From Acanthosoma haemorrhoidale (lineage: Eukaryota > Arthropoda > Insecta > Hemiptera > Acanthosomatidae), in contig OV884009.1 of the NCBI GenBank assembly GCA_930367205.1, positions 98,601,189 through 98,665,188 on the forward strand: DNA of 64,000 nt. The letters run 5' to 3'. Every line of letters begins with the position of its first letter. Within the stretch, counting starts at the first letter, position 1. The position numbers and the translations under genes are program-made. The notes below the pieces were generated by a model, which saw nothing but the letters and a program-made list of their open reading frames with translations, did no database searches and had not been told where the DNA came from. Shown piece after piece: positions 12,126 to 23,834 of the stretch.

Positions 12126-12654
12126 ACTAAAAAAAAAAACAAAAAAAAGAAAACAATTTCTTGGGCCATATTTATGCTTTTGTTGGCTTTTTAAACACTA
12201 TGTTTCACCCGTTGGGCTGCTTGTCTTTCCTGATCTTTATAACTGTCCAGTTGAAGTTAAAGTCGATATAGACACCTCTACTCAACCCTGATTCAGTGTT
12301 ATTAATCAATTAATTACTTGATGTTAAAAAGAAATTTTTAATAACCATAAATTTCTCAAAGCACTGACTAGAAATGTATAATTTGTGTTTTGTAGTTTTA
12401 AGTATTATAAAAAACATAACTGTTATTAAAATCTTCTTCGCAACTCTTACTCCACCGGTGTTTAGTTTTTTTAGGACCTTGGTATTTTGAGATAATCCTA
12501 AAAAATAAAAGTAACCCCATGAAAAATAATGAAGGGTCACTAATAACTTAGTAATTAAAAAATAAATTCATTGATTAGGTAATAAAATTAAATAGCCCAC
12601 GTCCTGATCAGTAATGTGTGATTCTGTTGTGCCTAATGTAAACTGTAATTATTT
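12126..12654. other. AT-rich spacer
   Basis: Sequence between a B fragment and the pogo-like relic. It contains A-rich and T-rich runs and one short minus-strand open frame (12310-12540) without recognisable content. Confidence 0.4.
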
Positions 12655-14118
12655 TCTTATTTTTTGCGAGATCAACCCTCTCGTTTTTCGTGGAACTTAT
12701 ACTTGATCCCCAAAGATGCTAACAATTAAAACAACCCTATGGAAGAGAACAAATGGTTAATTATTAGTCAAATACTTGTTATTAATCAAATAAATTAATA
12801 CTTGTTGATTCGCATCCCATGATTTTGTAAATCCTGCTCATTCGTGATCGACTTCTGATCCCTTGGAAAAATCGTGATTATTCGTAAGAAAAAAAGCAAT
12901 TCATTTTGGTCCCCTCAGTAATTCATGACCATTTTCTTACCCAAGACCACTTAAACGTCTTATAATTCGTAAGTGTGTTTTGACTATCCTGTTTATTCGA
13001 AAAAAAAACCTTCTCCTTCCATCTCTTCAATTATCTTAATCACGTTTGCTTACATTTTTTTTTGTTTACAAAGGATACGATATCCTTTATTTTAATTTCA
13101 GTTCAGTGGTGTGTCACTATGTCACCATGAGTTCAAAGTTTACACATAAGTGTTGCTCTATTTGTGATAAAAAGAAGATTATAAAAGCCGTTGCCGATGG
13201 CCAAAAAAAAAAATCGATAGGACAAAAGGCTTTAATAGTCCTCCATCGGCACTGACGTCGGTTTTAAAGAAGGCCATCATCGCTCAAGCACCTCCAAGTA
13301 GTAAAATAAAACGGCAAACAATAGGCGACTTCCTTGAACCCTGAACGATCACTTGTCATATGGTTTTCAAAGTGGCGAGAATTAAATGTACTAGTTGATG
13401 ATGAGGGAAAAGGCGAGTGACGGATGGTTTGACCGGTCTAAAAAAAAGACACAACGTTACTTTTCGGAAACTATGTATGCAGTGAAAGTGCGAGTGTTGT
13501 TTAGAATGGAATGAAAAATTGAGCGAACTGATCGAAAATTATAAACCGAAGATCTTCAATGCCGACGAAACATGGTTGTTTTTTAAACTGCCTCCCGGAT
13601 TGTTCAATGTGTTTCAAAGACAAAAATGGTGACGGTAGGGTCACTATATTGTTGACTGAAAATATAAATGGGACTAAAAAGTAAAAAGATTTGATGATCT
13701 GCGAGTGAGCGAAAGCCAGATGATTCCAACACCCAGGAGCATTCCCAATGATTTATGTTTCCGACAAAAAGGCGAATTGTTGAACGGTGAAGACGACAGT
13801 ATAACATCCTGGTATTCATTGACAATTGCACGCTCCCTAGCAACATTTCCCTTTTTCAGGGCTTCTTTAAAAATTGTAAAACCCTCTACCGCAAGGAAGT
13901 GGTGCAATCGCTGTTAGATAGTATGGAAGACAGAAAATAGCATAATATCTCAATACTTTTGGCCATGAACATTGCTGACTTGCTGATTTTGTTCACTTTG
14001 ACGGTGACGTGCCTGTTGCAGGAATTCTTTTGGTCGTAGACATTTGGGCGCTGACAGAGGAAAGAGGAAGATGGTGAAAACAGTGATGATGGGGAGGACT
14101 TCCCGAATGTTTCTTTTA
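12655..14118 (+). pseudogene. Decayed pogo/Tigger-type DNA transposon
   Basis: The left part (12655-13000) has repeated ATTCGTAA/TTCGTGAT words and TTTTGGTCCCCTCAGTAATTC, like the subterminal regions of pogo-type elements. A transposase-like frame begins near ATG 13129 with KIIKAVADGQKKKSIGQKA, resembling the CENP-B-type helix-turn-helix start, then breaks. At about 13515-13590 it reads WNEKLSELIENYKPKIFNAD followed by ETWLFFKLPP, the first catalytic Asp motif of DDE transposases of this group (usually 'IFNADETGLF'). CFKDKNGDGRVTILLTENIN, a degenerate 'PRCF' block and LYRKEVVQSLLDSMEDRK follow, the last like the 'YR..lv..ll' block near the end of the catalytic domain. An acidic end, KEEDGENSDDGEDFPNVSFK, stops near 14118. 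There are several frameshifts and stops, and no terminal repeat is identified. Confidence 0.7.
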
Positions 14119-14245
14119 AGTAGGCGAAAGCTTACATTAATATTTCGCGTCATTTTATGACGAAGAAATGAAGTAATAGATACATATTTTAGTTAGTCAT
14201 TTTGTATATCATATTGTGGAGTCTTAGAAATACTTCTTATTCTTT

Positions 14246-15115
14246 TTACCTTCACCCTTTGTCGCAAGTCTTGTCCACTAGTTTATTTTAATTCTTTTCC
14301 TCTCCCTGTATCCGAGACAGTACGGTACTTAGGCTTCCATCTTGACAAACGACTGACCTGGAACCCACATACGAAACTAAAAAGACAAGAACTAAACAGA
14401 CGCTTTGGACAACTGTACAGACTACTTCAAAGGACATCCCATCTCTCAATAGAAAATAAACTACTAATCTACAAAGCTATACTTAAACCAATCTGGACAT
14501 ACGGAATAGAGCTATGGGGGACAGGAAAAAAGTCGAACATCAAGCGTATGCAATCCTTTCAATCAAAAGTCCAGAGAACAATAGTAAATGCCCCTTATTA
14601 TGTCAGCAACAAAACCCTTCATTACGACCTTAATATACCCTACATTCTAGAACTCATCCCTTCCAAGTTTATGAAATTCCACAGTAGCCTTTCCAACCAC
14701 CCTAATCCTGTAGCACAGTCATTGCACTGCCCCCCTCATCCCTATAATCCTCCTCGGAGAATGAAACGGCTGTGGCCTCGTGGCCTATTACAAATGCGTG
14801 ACAGTGGGAGTCCTGGCAATGGCCAGTTTCTCCAATCATGTCCTGAGCGTCTGTGGCTCTCGCGCTCTTGGTCAGCCTCCACTGGCTAGTATCCGGTGAC
14901 GCGGCTGACGGAGGAGCGTGGGGGACTTTCCAAGACTCCGCTTTCTCTTCGCGGTGGGTTTGGGGGGTCTCTGGGCTGTCTGTAAATATTGTATGAATGA
15001 GCGAGTGAATGATGAACTGTAAATATGATATGAATGAGAGCATTTATCTTAATTACTTATTGCCTTATAAAAGGAAGATTGTAATTATAGTACAATAAAG
15101 GAATGTAATAATTCT
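14246..15115 (+). pseudogene. Family B, 5'-truncated copy: RT end and 3' UTR
   Basis: Starts within the reverse transcriptase (CGCAAGTCTTGTCCACTAG) and reads VRYLGFHLDKRLTWNPHT and ENKLLIYKAILKPIWTYGIE, the thumb region of jockey-type RT. It continues through a long shared 3' UTR (GTCCTGAGCGTCTGTGGCTC, CCGGTGACGCGGCTGACGGA) to the terminal hairpin at 15061-15076 and AATAAAGGAATG. This is typical 5' truncation from target-primed reverse transcription. The RT palm is absent, so the copy is inactive. Confidence 0.8.
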
Positions 15116-15450
15116 TCTTCTTAATTTTTCTTATAAATTATAGAAATCAGTATAGATTCTACTAGATAAATCTATTTACATTTATTACGATTATATGTCC
15201 TGTAGCTTGGCTACATTTTATACAATTTTTAATAATTTTACATTGCGATTTGTGATCGTTACAAAATTATAATGTACATTACACATTCATTGTCTAAACA
15301 TGTTTAACAGTGATGGGGCTCACTTTATGAATCATAGACTTAGAACTAACTTGCATCTAACAACAAAATCTTAACCTAATTTTCCCCGATAGTCTGTTGA
15401 TATTGATGCGGGAAGGGTGACCCACCGACGGCACACCAATTGTGTGATTT
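15113..15450 (-). mobile_element. Family A 3'-end fragment
   Basis: Minus-strand reading gives the end of ORF2 (complement of GACCCACCGACGGCACACCA and of CCCCGATAGTCTGTTG) followed by the 3' UTR with the complement of TGTCCTGTAGCTTGGCTACA and CATTGCGATTTGTGATCG. It resembles the UTR of the copy ending at 50478 more than that of the copy at 25205-29175. Its low-coordinate end touches the end of the B copy at 15115. Confidence 0.7.
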
Positions 15451-15595
15451 TTTTTTCCCCCTTCATATCCCCTTGTTTTTATAAATAATTGAAATCAGTA
15501 TATATTCTACATAAATAATTCTATTTACAGTTGGTCATTGTATGTCCAGTAGCTTGACTGCATTTTATACTATTTTTATTATTTAATTGAAAAAC
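15451..15595 (-). mobile_element. Second family A 3'-end fragment
   Basis: A poly-T run at about 15450-15459 (poly-A on the minus strand) is followed by TTCATATCCCCTTGTTTTTA, GAAATCAGTATATATTCTAC and TGTCCAGTAGCTTGACTGCA, again the 3' UTR of family A. Two such ends in a row, in the same orientation, mean two separate insertions at nearly one place. Confidence 0.65.
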
Positions 15596-17243
15596 TGTAT
15601 TATGATAAAATTACAATCTGCGTCATAGTAAGTAATTGTTATAAATGTTCTCATTCATACCATACTTAAAATTTTCATTCCCTCGCTCATTCATACAGTA
15701 TTTACAAACAGCTCAGATACTTCCCAAATCCACATAGTTGTCACCTCCCTCCCATGCAAAAGAGGAAGCAGAGTCTAGGGACGTCCACGCACCTACGTCA
15801 GCCGCATCGCTGGATACGAGCTAGTGGAGGCTTATCAAGAACGAGAGAGCCACAGACGCTCAAGACCTTGGATAAACTGGACATTGCCCCCACTGTCAAG
15901 TTTTTATACCCGTTCACAAGGCCACTGCCACTTTAATCTGCAAAAAGGATTATTGGGTTGTGTAGTGCAGTGTAATGAATATTAGGGTGGTTCTATAAGT
16001 TTCGATGGAAATTCATAAACTTGGAAGGCATAAGTTCAAGAATGTAGGGTACATCAAATTCTTTGTGAAGGGTTTTGTTGCTGACGTATTAACTATTGTT
16101 ATCAGGACTTTCGATTGAAAGGATTTGATACGCTTTATGTTCGACGTTTTTGCTGTACTCCATAGCTCTATTCCGTATGTCCAGATAACTTTGCTGATTG
16201 ATAATTTATTTCCTATTGAGAGATGGGATGTCCTTCGACGTAGTCTGTACAGTTGTGCAAAGAATCTGTTTAGTTGTTGGTTTTTTAGCATTGTGTGTGG
16301 GATCCAATCAGCCTTCTGTCGAGGTGGAAGCCTAAATACCGTACTGTCCCTGATACAGAAGTTGGGTGGTAAGATGAGGCGTCATTGGGCAGTTTACCGG
16401 GTTCAGTGAATAAGACAATAATGGAATGTTTCCGGAAAAGAAGAAAGTGGGTCGTTCGGATAATTCAATTATAAATGTAGGTAGGGAAGATTATGGCTTT
16501 AGGAGGAAGTTGTTGGTGAATTTGAAGGAGTAAGGAGATCATATCCGGGAGATTTTCGGTAAGGTAAGTTTTTCAGAAGGTATTTGAGCTCAGAGGGGTT
16601 AACGGCTTTTGGTGGAAGTGTGAGAGGCTTTAGGTGACGTGAGGAAATCTTCAACAGTTGTGCCATGAGTATTGTTTTGAGGAGTAAGGTGAGGTGTGAA
16701 CGTACAGGAAAGATGCAGAGCGAGTTCTACCGACCTTTCCTCATCCGAAGCCGCCTAGGACCCATCAACACGAGTGTGTGTGAAAAAGGATGATATTTTA
16801 GGATTTGTTTAGTTGCATTCCACAGGGAGTTATCGCTAGTAGACAGAGAGGACAGATGAGAATTAAAAGAATCGGAACGGAAGGATGCTAAATGCCGCTT
16901 TACCAATCTGCAGTAATGATTAGTAGGATGTCGGGATCTTTTTCACACTGTTCTCAAGTGGCGTTTGGATTAGATTAGGTCTTTGAGATGCTGAGGTAAA
17001 GGATTTTGATTGTGAGTTTTTGGATGATGGTAGGGGTGACGATGCACCTTCTAGGTCTTGGGATGTTTTCAGAGATACTTTTAGATAGACGGAATCTGTA
17101 AGAAGCCGGCGAAAGTGGCCCCTATCAACTGGGCCCCTAATAAATAAAGTAGGAGCCTGTTAGTGAATTGCTCGTAGGGAAATGGTTAGAATCATAGGGA
17201 TATGGTCGAAGAAAAGGCCATTGAGACGCGAAAGTGAATTGTT
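15596..17243 (-). pseudogene. Family B copy with deletion in the RT core
   Basis: From low to high coordinate: 3' terminus and 3' UTR (15596-15960), RT thumb (16010-16345), then an abrupt jump to the RT fingers near 16370 (complement of GGCAGTTTACCGGGTTCAG), the linker (16570-16740), and the endonuclease end near 17220. The RT palm, including GVPQGS and FADD, is missing at the 16345/16370 junction. The copy stops at about 17243, where it meets a family A fragment in the same orientation. Stops and frameshifts occur throughout. Confidence 0.75.
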
Positions 17244-18050
17244 TAATAAACAATTTTTAATAATTTTACAAAGTGATAGGGCTCCCCTTATGAATCATAG
17301 TGTTAGACACTGGGTTTGTTAGATGATGCAACGAGTCAAAAAACTTGTTGTGTCTCCGGTGGATGAACTTAGCCACCGACGGCACACCAAGCAACGGGTA
17401 CAAGTAGGCGTTCTTAAACCTCTCGAGAGATGTATGTCTGACCACTCTTCTCATGATCCGATTCTGAAATTGTTGGATTCTTTTAGCTGTATTGTCACTC
17501 AAGTGATTATATAGTGGGGCACCGTACAGCAGAGGTGAGCGGAGGAGACATTTATATATCATAATTTAGAGACGAGACGGAGCGACAACTTGGGTGAAGT
17601 AAGCAAGTGGTAAAGCCGGTAAGAACTGTGTCGTACTTTTTCTGTTTTTTTATTAATATGTGCATAGAAATAGAGATGCCTACCCATTTTTATACCCAGA
17701 TAGTACATTGAGAAAGCCGTTGAGTTCTCTCAGCCCTTTGCGGACTTATGCTGCTGCTGTAAACAGCAATATCGTCAGAAAAAGCCGTCACATGTAGTTT
17801 GTCCCAACAATATCAGACGTGTACATGCTAAAAAGCCCCGGAGACAAAACCGCTCCTTGAGGAACTCCACAAGTTAAAGGAAATGGGTTCGAGAGGCAAT
17901 GACCCACGTGTAACCTCACCGTTCTGTCCTTCAAGAAGGAAACTAAGAAGGTATATAACTGCTTTTGGCATTCCCAGTCTCAAAGCTAACGGCCCAGCAT
18001 CCCGTGGGACACTGATTCCAACGAGATTATAGCAGTTGCTGTTGTGTGCA
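17244..18050 (-). pseudogene. Family A ORF2 fragment (RT palm to C-terminus)
   Basis: The minus strand reads LMIYKCLLRSPLLYGAPLY-like, NRIMRRVVRHTSLERFKN and LLGVPSVAKFIHRRHNKFFD, closely matching the C-terminal 150 residues of the intact ORF2 at 25522-28143. Upstream it continues to the GVPQGAVLSP region (complement of CTCCTTGAGGAACTCCACAA) and ends near the complement of TATAGCAGTTGCTG. A deletion near 17735 removes the segment between the thumb and the FADD region. The fragment lacks the endonuclease and most of the 3' UTR. Confidence 0.8.
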
Positions 18051-19287
18051 CAGGAATTTTAATTTTTCCTTTTTTTACCTTAACGGCATTACGAATTATC
18101 AGGATTGTATTCTCAAATTAAAGGTGGACTGTAATCACACAATGGCGCTAAAAAGTGTTAACTGGTAATAGGGGACACACTAAACTTTTTATTTTTTTTT
18201 AAGTTGATTTATTGTTTCAAACTTCTAATTTATGATCGTTGTCATAATTTCGATACTATTAATGATCAAAACATGTGGATTTTAACTATTATTCAAAAAT
18301 AGGAGGGACGCGTCAGATTTTTCTTAGTGTCCTTTTGAGGCGGGATAACTTTTATAGAAGTTAGACTAAATCTTATCAATACCTATTACATAGTGAATTG
18401 AACAACCTATTCACCCTGCGAGAGATAACAGCCACAGCTGATAATTTACGAGAAACATTTATAATAAAATAGAGATAATTTGTATGATTTCTTTGAATGG
18501 GATGGTTAGAGCTTGTACCTACTCCAATTAGTATTAAAAATGTGCAGTTTTTGTCTCGAATAATGAATGATCTTAGTATATGTAAGGGTTATTTATGTTA
18601 CTTTGATAACAATTTCCTCCACCCAATTGTAAAATGTCAGTTTTAATCAACTTTTTTTTTATATAAAAGTGGGAAAATAAAAGTTTAGAGAAAAGGTCAC
18701 CAACTATTTCGGATCCGTGATTGAGTGCGTAAACATAAACCGAATTCGAAGCTTTTCGTGTTTTCCTTTTAGTTAATTTTTTTTTTTTTTTAGTTATTGT
18801 ATGAATGAGTTAAGTAAATTTTCTGTATATTTATCAACTGTTTCTTAAATGATGGAGTACATGCGTTTAGAGGTTTTATAATGGCTCGGCTCATAACGGA
18901 TTCTTCCACTAAATTAACATAGGAATTGTAATTATAAGAAAGGAGTAAAATTAGGTAGCCGTTTCTATTATCGAATCCAGACCGAGGTCGACTTTTTTAT
19001 GTGCACGGAATGATAGAGCTTGTGAAATTAATCACGTAAACGGTGTAGTGATAAAGCTGCTTGTGTTGACCTTGCCGTTCTTACAGTAGTTACAAATCAG
19101 TCTGCATATTCCGTCTTGCATCTTGATTCCAAACCTGAGCAAATTTTTATTTTTCATAAAATTAACACAAAAACTCATTAAATTAATAATTATTTAAAAT
19201 AGTAGTATAAATACCGCAGCTAATAGTATTTACATGAAATTAATTGACTTTAGAACCAAAACATTCAAGTGAAGTTCATCATAAGAA
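18051..19287. other. Intergenic, no gene seen
   Basis: AT-rich, with T runs at 18650-18660 and 18778-18791 and no open frame worth reporting. Confidence 0.5.
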
Positions 19288-19701
19288 CTGAGGACAGGTC
19301 AGAACTATATGTTTGTCTCCCCGAAGCAGCTCAAGGCGATTCTTCGCCGGTGTCAGGGAAACCGAGCACCAGGGGGTGACGGGGTGCAAACGGTATTGCT
19401 GAAACAGCTGCCGAGGAGAGGGATTGCCCAACTCGTTAACCTGTACAATTCATGCGTCAGGTTGCGGTACTTCCCCACAGCGTGGAAACAAGCTATCTTG
19501 TTCCCGCTGCGCAAGCCATCAAAGAGAGGCGACCACCCAGCCCTCTATCGCCCGCCCTGTCTCCTCCCTCACATGGGCAAGATTCTCGAAAAGATAATAC
19601 TGACCTACCTGAAGGAGTTCTGTTCGGAAAATGCTATCATTCCGTGCGAGCAGACAGGTTTTCAGGCTCATCTGAGTACAGAACATCCGCTTGTGAAGGT
19701 A
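19288..19701 (+). pseudogene. Family A RT internal fragment, open for 136 codons
   Basis: From ATG 19309 the frame reads MFVSPKQLKAILRRCQGNRA, APGGDGVQTVLLKQLPRRGI, RLRYFPTAWKQAILFPLRKP and GKILEKIILTYLKEFCSENA. It is nearly identical to residues 409-539 of the ORF2 at 25522-28143 (RT fingers). Differences include a changed RPISLL block (RPPCLL). The copy begins and ends abruptly: similarity starts at 19288 and stops at 19701, inside CTTGTGAAGGTAAGG, before the catalytic palm. It has neither a 3' UTR nor a poly-A, unlike ordinary retrotransposition products. It ends in a perfect splice-donor context (AAG|GTAAGG). Confidence 0.8.
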
Positions 19702-22496
19702 AGGAAGGGTCACAGCTAAGGGTTCGGTCGTGGATGTGAAAACAATTTTAAGTACAGTCTCATTGGCTTATGCTAAAAACATTACAGCAAAGCTTCAACA
19801 CACATTATTAATCAGGACGTCGAGACCATCAAGTTGAAATCCTAATGAATATAATAAGAAACTATTTATGTTTTTAATTATCTGGAAATAAATTGAGCCT
19901 TATATTATGTATCAGGGCATCAAATGAATATGCTATGTCCCACTGGATGAGTTGGAAATTTGCTAACAGGATTCTTATAGGAGTTTTAATGGATGTTTGT
20001 AATTAAAATCAAAATATATATCATCAATGAGGAAGTTGAGACCTTCAACTTGATATTCTTTTATATTGGAAGGCTTGTAATGAAGTCCTCTTCTTTTCAA
20101 AGCCTGAATAGTATTTTTATTCCTATCTTTTTCGACGGACCTACAATCTTTATTTTACCCTATTGTTAATTTATTATATACTTGCTTACTAGTCGCATAA
20201 AACAGCACTGGAATCTATCACCTAGTTTTTATTACGTATGTACATGAATGCTTATCCCGTCTATACATTTTTTTCGTTTAAAAGATTTGTGTTAAATTTA
20301 ATTTTTAAAAATGAATGAGTCGATTTTAAAATCACAGCCAATCCACGTCTAATGCTGGTAATAGTAGACATGTAAAATATATTTTTTTTAACCTATGCAC
20401 TTATACATCTTCTAGCATTAATAGTTTTAGAAGTTGTCCCATTTGCAGTCTTGGGTAGTACGAGTCCTTAAAGACTTGTGGGTCCTATCTTACCCTGGGG
20501 AGGGTCAACCATCCTTGTGCTGCTGTAGAGACATATCTTTGCACGAATAATTGAAAACTTTTTTGTCAGAGTTTGGGGTTTTTGGAAACAATTGAGTAAA
20601 ATACAGTACCCGGAGGGGAAGGTCATTTTTGAGTTCTTAATCCATGGATATTTTTGTACAAATGTTAAGAAGAAACTGTTCCAAATTAGTTTTACCCTAC
20701 TGCCTTTGGCCCTATTTACAATATTCAACATCCCTTTGTAGATTATCTCTTGAGGGCTAATCTTGGCTTTGGAACTTTAAATCGAACTCTTCCTGTACCT
20801 AAATGATATCATCCAATATATGATTCAGACACCGATGTATGTAAGCGGCAACCAAACCTTTTTCATAAATGTTGAGGGGAAGAGAATGGATCATTTGGTA
20901 GTAGTAGAGTAATTTAGTCAACACGTGAACTCTTCATCCGTTTTGGAGCTGCTTGTGCTGGTAGGAGCCATGTGAGGAATATCCTTTTATATGAAGACCA
21001 TGGAAAAGTTTCACTGTAATTTCCCTGCAAGGGCGAAGCGACACTTCCAATTACTTTAATACTCTTAATTCTACTTCCTACCGTCATTTAAATGCGCAGG
21101 AAGAGCATCTGGGATTAATCTGTGAATAACCTTTTAAAGCTTGGTATTAAGTTATGTGGATGATGGGTGCCTTTTAGGCATTGTAGAGAATAACAGTGAG
21201 AGCCGCACAGCGTGGATCCAGAAACATAATGAATAATGCTGGTGATCAGGTGATATTGGCGTCCAAAAACTTTTGAAAATCTTTGGAGCAATGTTCTTGA
21301 AGCAAATCTGGTGACTAAGAACTAACGTTGATATTATAGCTGTTGTGAGTTTCGGTTTCAATGTATTGAAAGTTATAATGATTGGTTGATTTGGAAGGGA
21401 TTGCCATATAGTGAGAATGGCGGCTTATCAGAACCACGGAACTGATATATAGAAACCACTATTTAACAAACGGCGAGTTGGTTGTGCTGTGCGGTTGGCT
21501 ATCACTAATTACCAAAAGCTAACAACCGCAGTTAGGTTCTTCTGTGGCCTTAATGCCAGCGTATTAATAAGCATTTCAACTCAATTAAGGCTCGTCGCAA
21601 TTTTTTTTATTAATTGGTGGAGTGAGTGCTTACAGCACAAATACTTTTGACTTACCCGAATATATAAGAAGTATGGAATGATTTTCACTAGACGATATTT
21701 TTTATTTTATGATAAAACCATAAAAGTGTAGTAAAACCATTTCTGTAGTTTTTAAATGTATAGTGCACCCACAAAAGTTTTAAATCCAAGTCGTAAACAT
21801 TTAATCAGCTTAGCTCGTAGATGTAACAAAGGTAGTTTGGAAATATAGACGTGGGTGTTTAATTCAATGAAGTTTATCTAATCCTTCAATTTTACTTGAC
21901 TGCTTATTCGATGCAACTGATCACATCAATTGGGTCGCTGTCATTTGTCTTATTGCCAATTAGAATCATTCAACCCTAAGTTTTTTTTTGCTGTTTTTGT
22001 TTCGTAACAGAGACTTAACTCCTGTCACTTGCATGCCTTACTTGCTCGACTGTGATCGATAGAAAGAATGGCTGGCAGTTGCACGTTTTTCCTCGTTATC
22101 GTAGGGCCCGTTTTTGAGGGGAGCCCTGCTTTAATCTGGGCAAAGGATATTAAACTGGCTATTTTATTCACCACTACAATCTCAACACATTGCATGCGTG
22201 GCTATGCTTGTCTATGGTTTTTACAATTTGTTCGGGCGTTCAAACGTTTATTGCTATCGTCCAGCTAATTTAATCTTCGTCGTTATTTTCAAGGGTTTAG
22301 TTGGTTTTTTAAAACCAGAAATACTTAACTTCAAGCCTTAGTGAGCTCTCTGGTCAATCTAGTGACAGTAGGCTTTTCATGGAGGTCCCATATGGTATTT
22401 GGAAGATATGAAGTTTCCAAAAACATAATTATGATCATTAATTAATTCTAATTATATAAAAACCATTAATTTTATTAGGGTCCTATGAATAATTTA
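19702..22496. other. Intergenic, no gene supported
   Basis: AT-rich. A minus frame at 21152-21361 contains FWTPISPDHQHYSLCFW, whose spacing recalls the 'FWPPSSPDLNPLDY..W' motif of Tc1/IS630-type transposases. The rest of the frame does not support it strongly. A plus frame at 22068-22268 starts with a hydrophobic segment but has no recognisable content. Confidence 0.35.
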
Positions 22497-22735
22497 CAAC
22501 AACAACTTTATTATGATAAAATTACAATCTGCCTCATTGGGCAATAAGTAATTGTGATAAATGTTTCCATTCATACCATATTTACAATTTTCATTCACTC
22601 GCTCATTCATACAGTATTTACAAACAGCCCAGAGACCTCCGAAATTCACATGGTTGTTACCTCCCTCGTGTGGAAAAGAGGAAGCGGAGTCTTGGGAAGT
22701 CCCCTACGCTCCTCCGTCAGCCGCGTCACTGGAAT
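22497..22735 (-). mobile_element. Family B 3'-end fragment
   Basis: ATTACAATCTGCCTCATTGG, TGTTTCCATTCATACCATAT, CGCTCATTCATACAGTATTT and GCGGAGTCTTGGGAAGTCCC are the reverse complement of the B 3' UTR as at 43150-43365. It breaks off at GCGTCACTGG (22735). The terminal hairpin is 22530-22543. Confidence 0.8.
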
Positions 22736-23834
22736 GAATAATTTAACAAGTAAAATTGATTTATTTTTTAAAAACTCACGAGTATCTCTAGATATGTTAT
22801 TTAGTTAATAAATATTCCGTGTAGACGATTTTGGCCTGTAAAAATAAATATTAAATCCTTCAAATAATATTTTTAAAAAAAATGGTTAGGCTACCAATTC
22901 ATGGGTCAACTAGTTTAAATAAGATTTCACAATGCCCCTTAACATCGTTGTTACTTTATTATTATTATTTTTTTATAGTGATGGACCAATTTACGTTCAT
23001 AATTCTTTTCTACTTTTGTTATATTTTTTTCAGAGTATATTCGTAGAAAGGAGAAATAAACAGACTGAGTTCGAAATGATTTATTTGATTAAATTCGAAA
23101 AAACACTAACGTCGACGGGGAAAAAACTAACGAATAAAGATTACACTTGTGTTATTTAAGGTATGGATTTTTTTATTTGGTTGTAACACTTCAGTGTAGT
23201 TGCACTGTATACTTATCACCGGTTCTGTGGTTGAGACTCAAATTCACTTTGCACGATAGATTACTTTTAATATTGTTTCATTTTAAGTATATCAATGCAA
23301 AACCCCACCACCTTGTTAATCCCAACCATCTGGGCTACAAACTCTGTCTAACAGTATGATAATGATGAAGTGATCGGTTAACTGTTGGGATGTGCACTAA
23401 TGATTTCGTTGTCTTCTATCCCCAGTATGAATCGAAACGTTTACAATTAAAATACCGCTCACATAACCCTAATTGTTTGTTTAGTGAGATTTTTTGAGAT
23501 GCTTATTTAATGAAAATTAAATTGTTTTCATACTTACTGTTTTGTAATATTACAATTATTTCTTAACGGTATATTACGTCGTAGCATGTCTACTTGGGAG
23601 GGGAAATGTTTGCAGAGATTACGACAGATGTGCATATCAGCTAACATTTATGTGTCTTAAATGTATTTATTACTTTTTCTTTATTACCTGTGTGCCATAT
23701 ACTATACCTGTAGTACCTGGTCAATCCTTTCGGCTTACCGCATTGATATTAACTCTCCCATGTTCAACAAAGTATTCTCAGTTTGACGGTATTGGTCTCC
23801 CGGTCCCCGCATATAATCGTATGTGTGACTGAAA
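22736..23834. other. Intergenic, no gene seen
   Basis: AT-rich, several short open frames without motifs, T-rich patches near 22960-23040. Confidence 0.5.

Noticed and set aside
14548..15043. 113-codon open frames on both strands, and the similar one at 42959-43300
   Set aside because: They fall in the family B 3' UTR and recur only because the UTR is repeated. The reading frame is not preserved in other copies.
21152..21361. Possible Tc1/IS630 transposase motif (FWTPISPD...W)
   Set aside because: Only one short block fits. Neighbouring catalytic blocks could not be found, so I do not call it.
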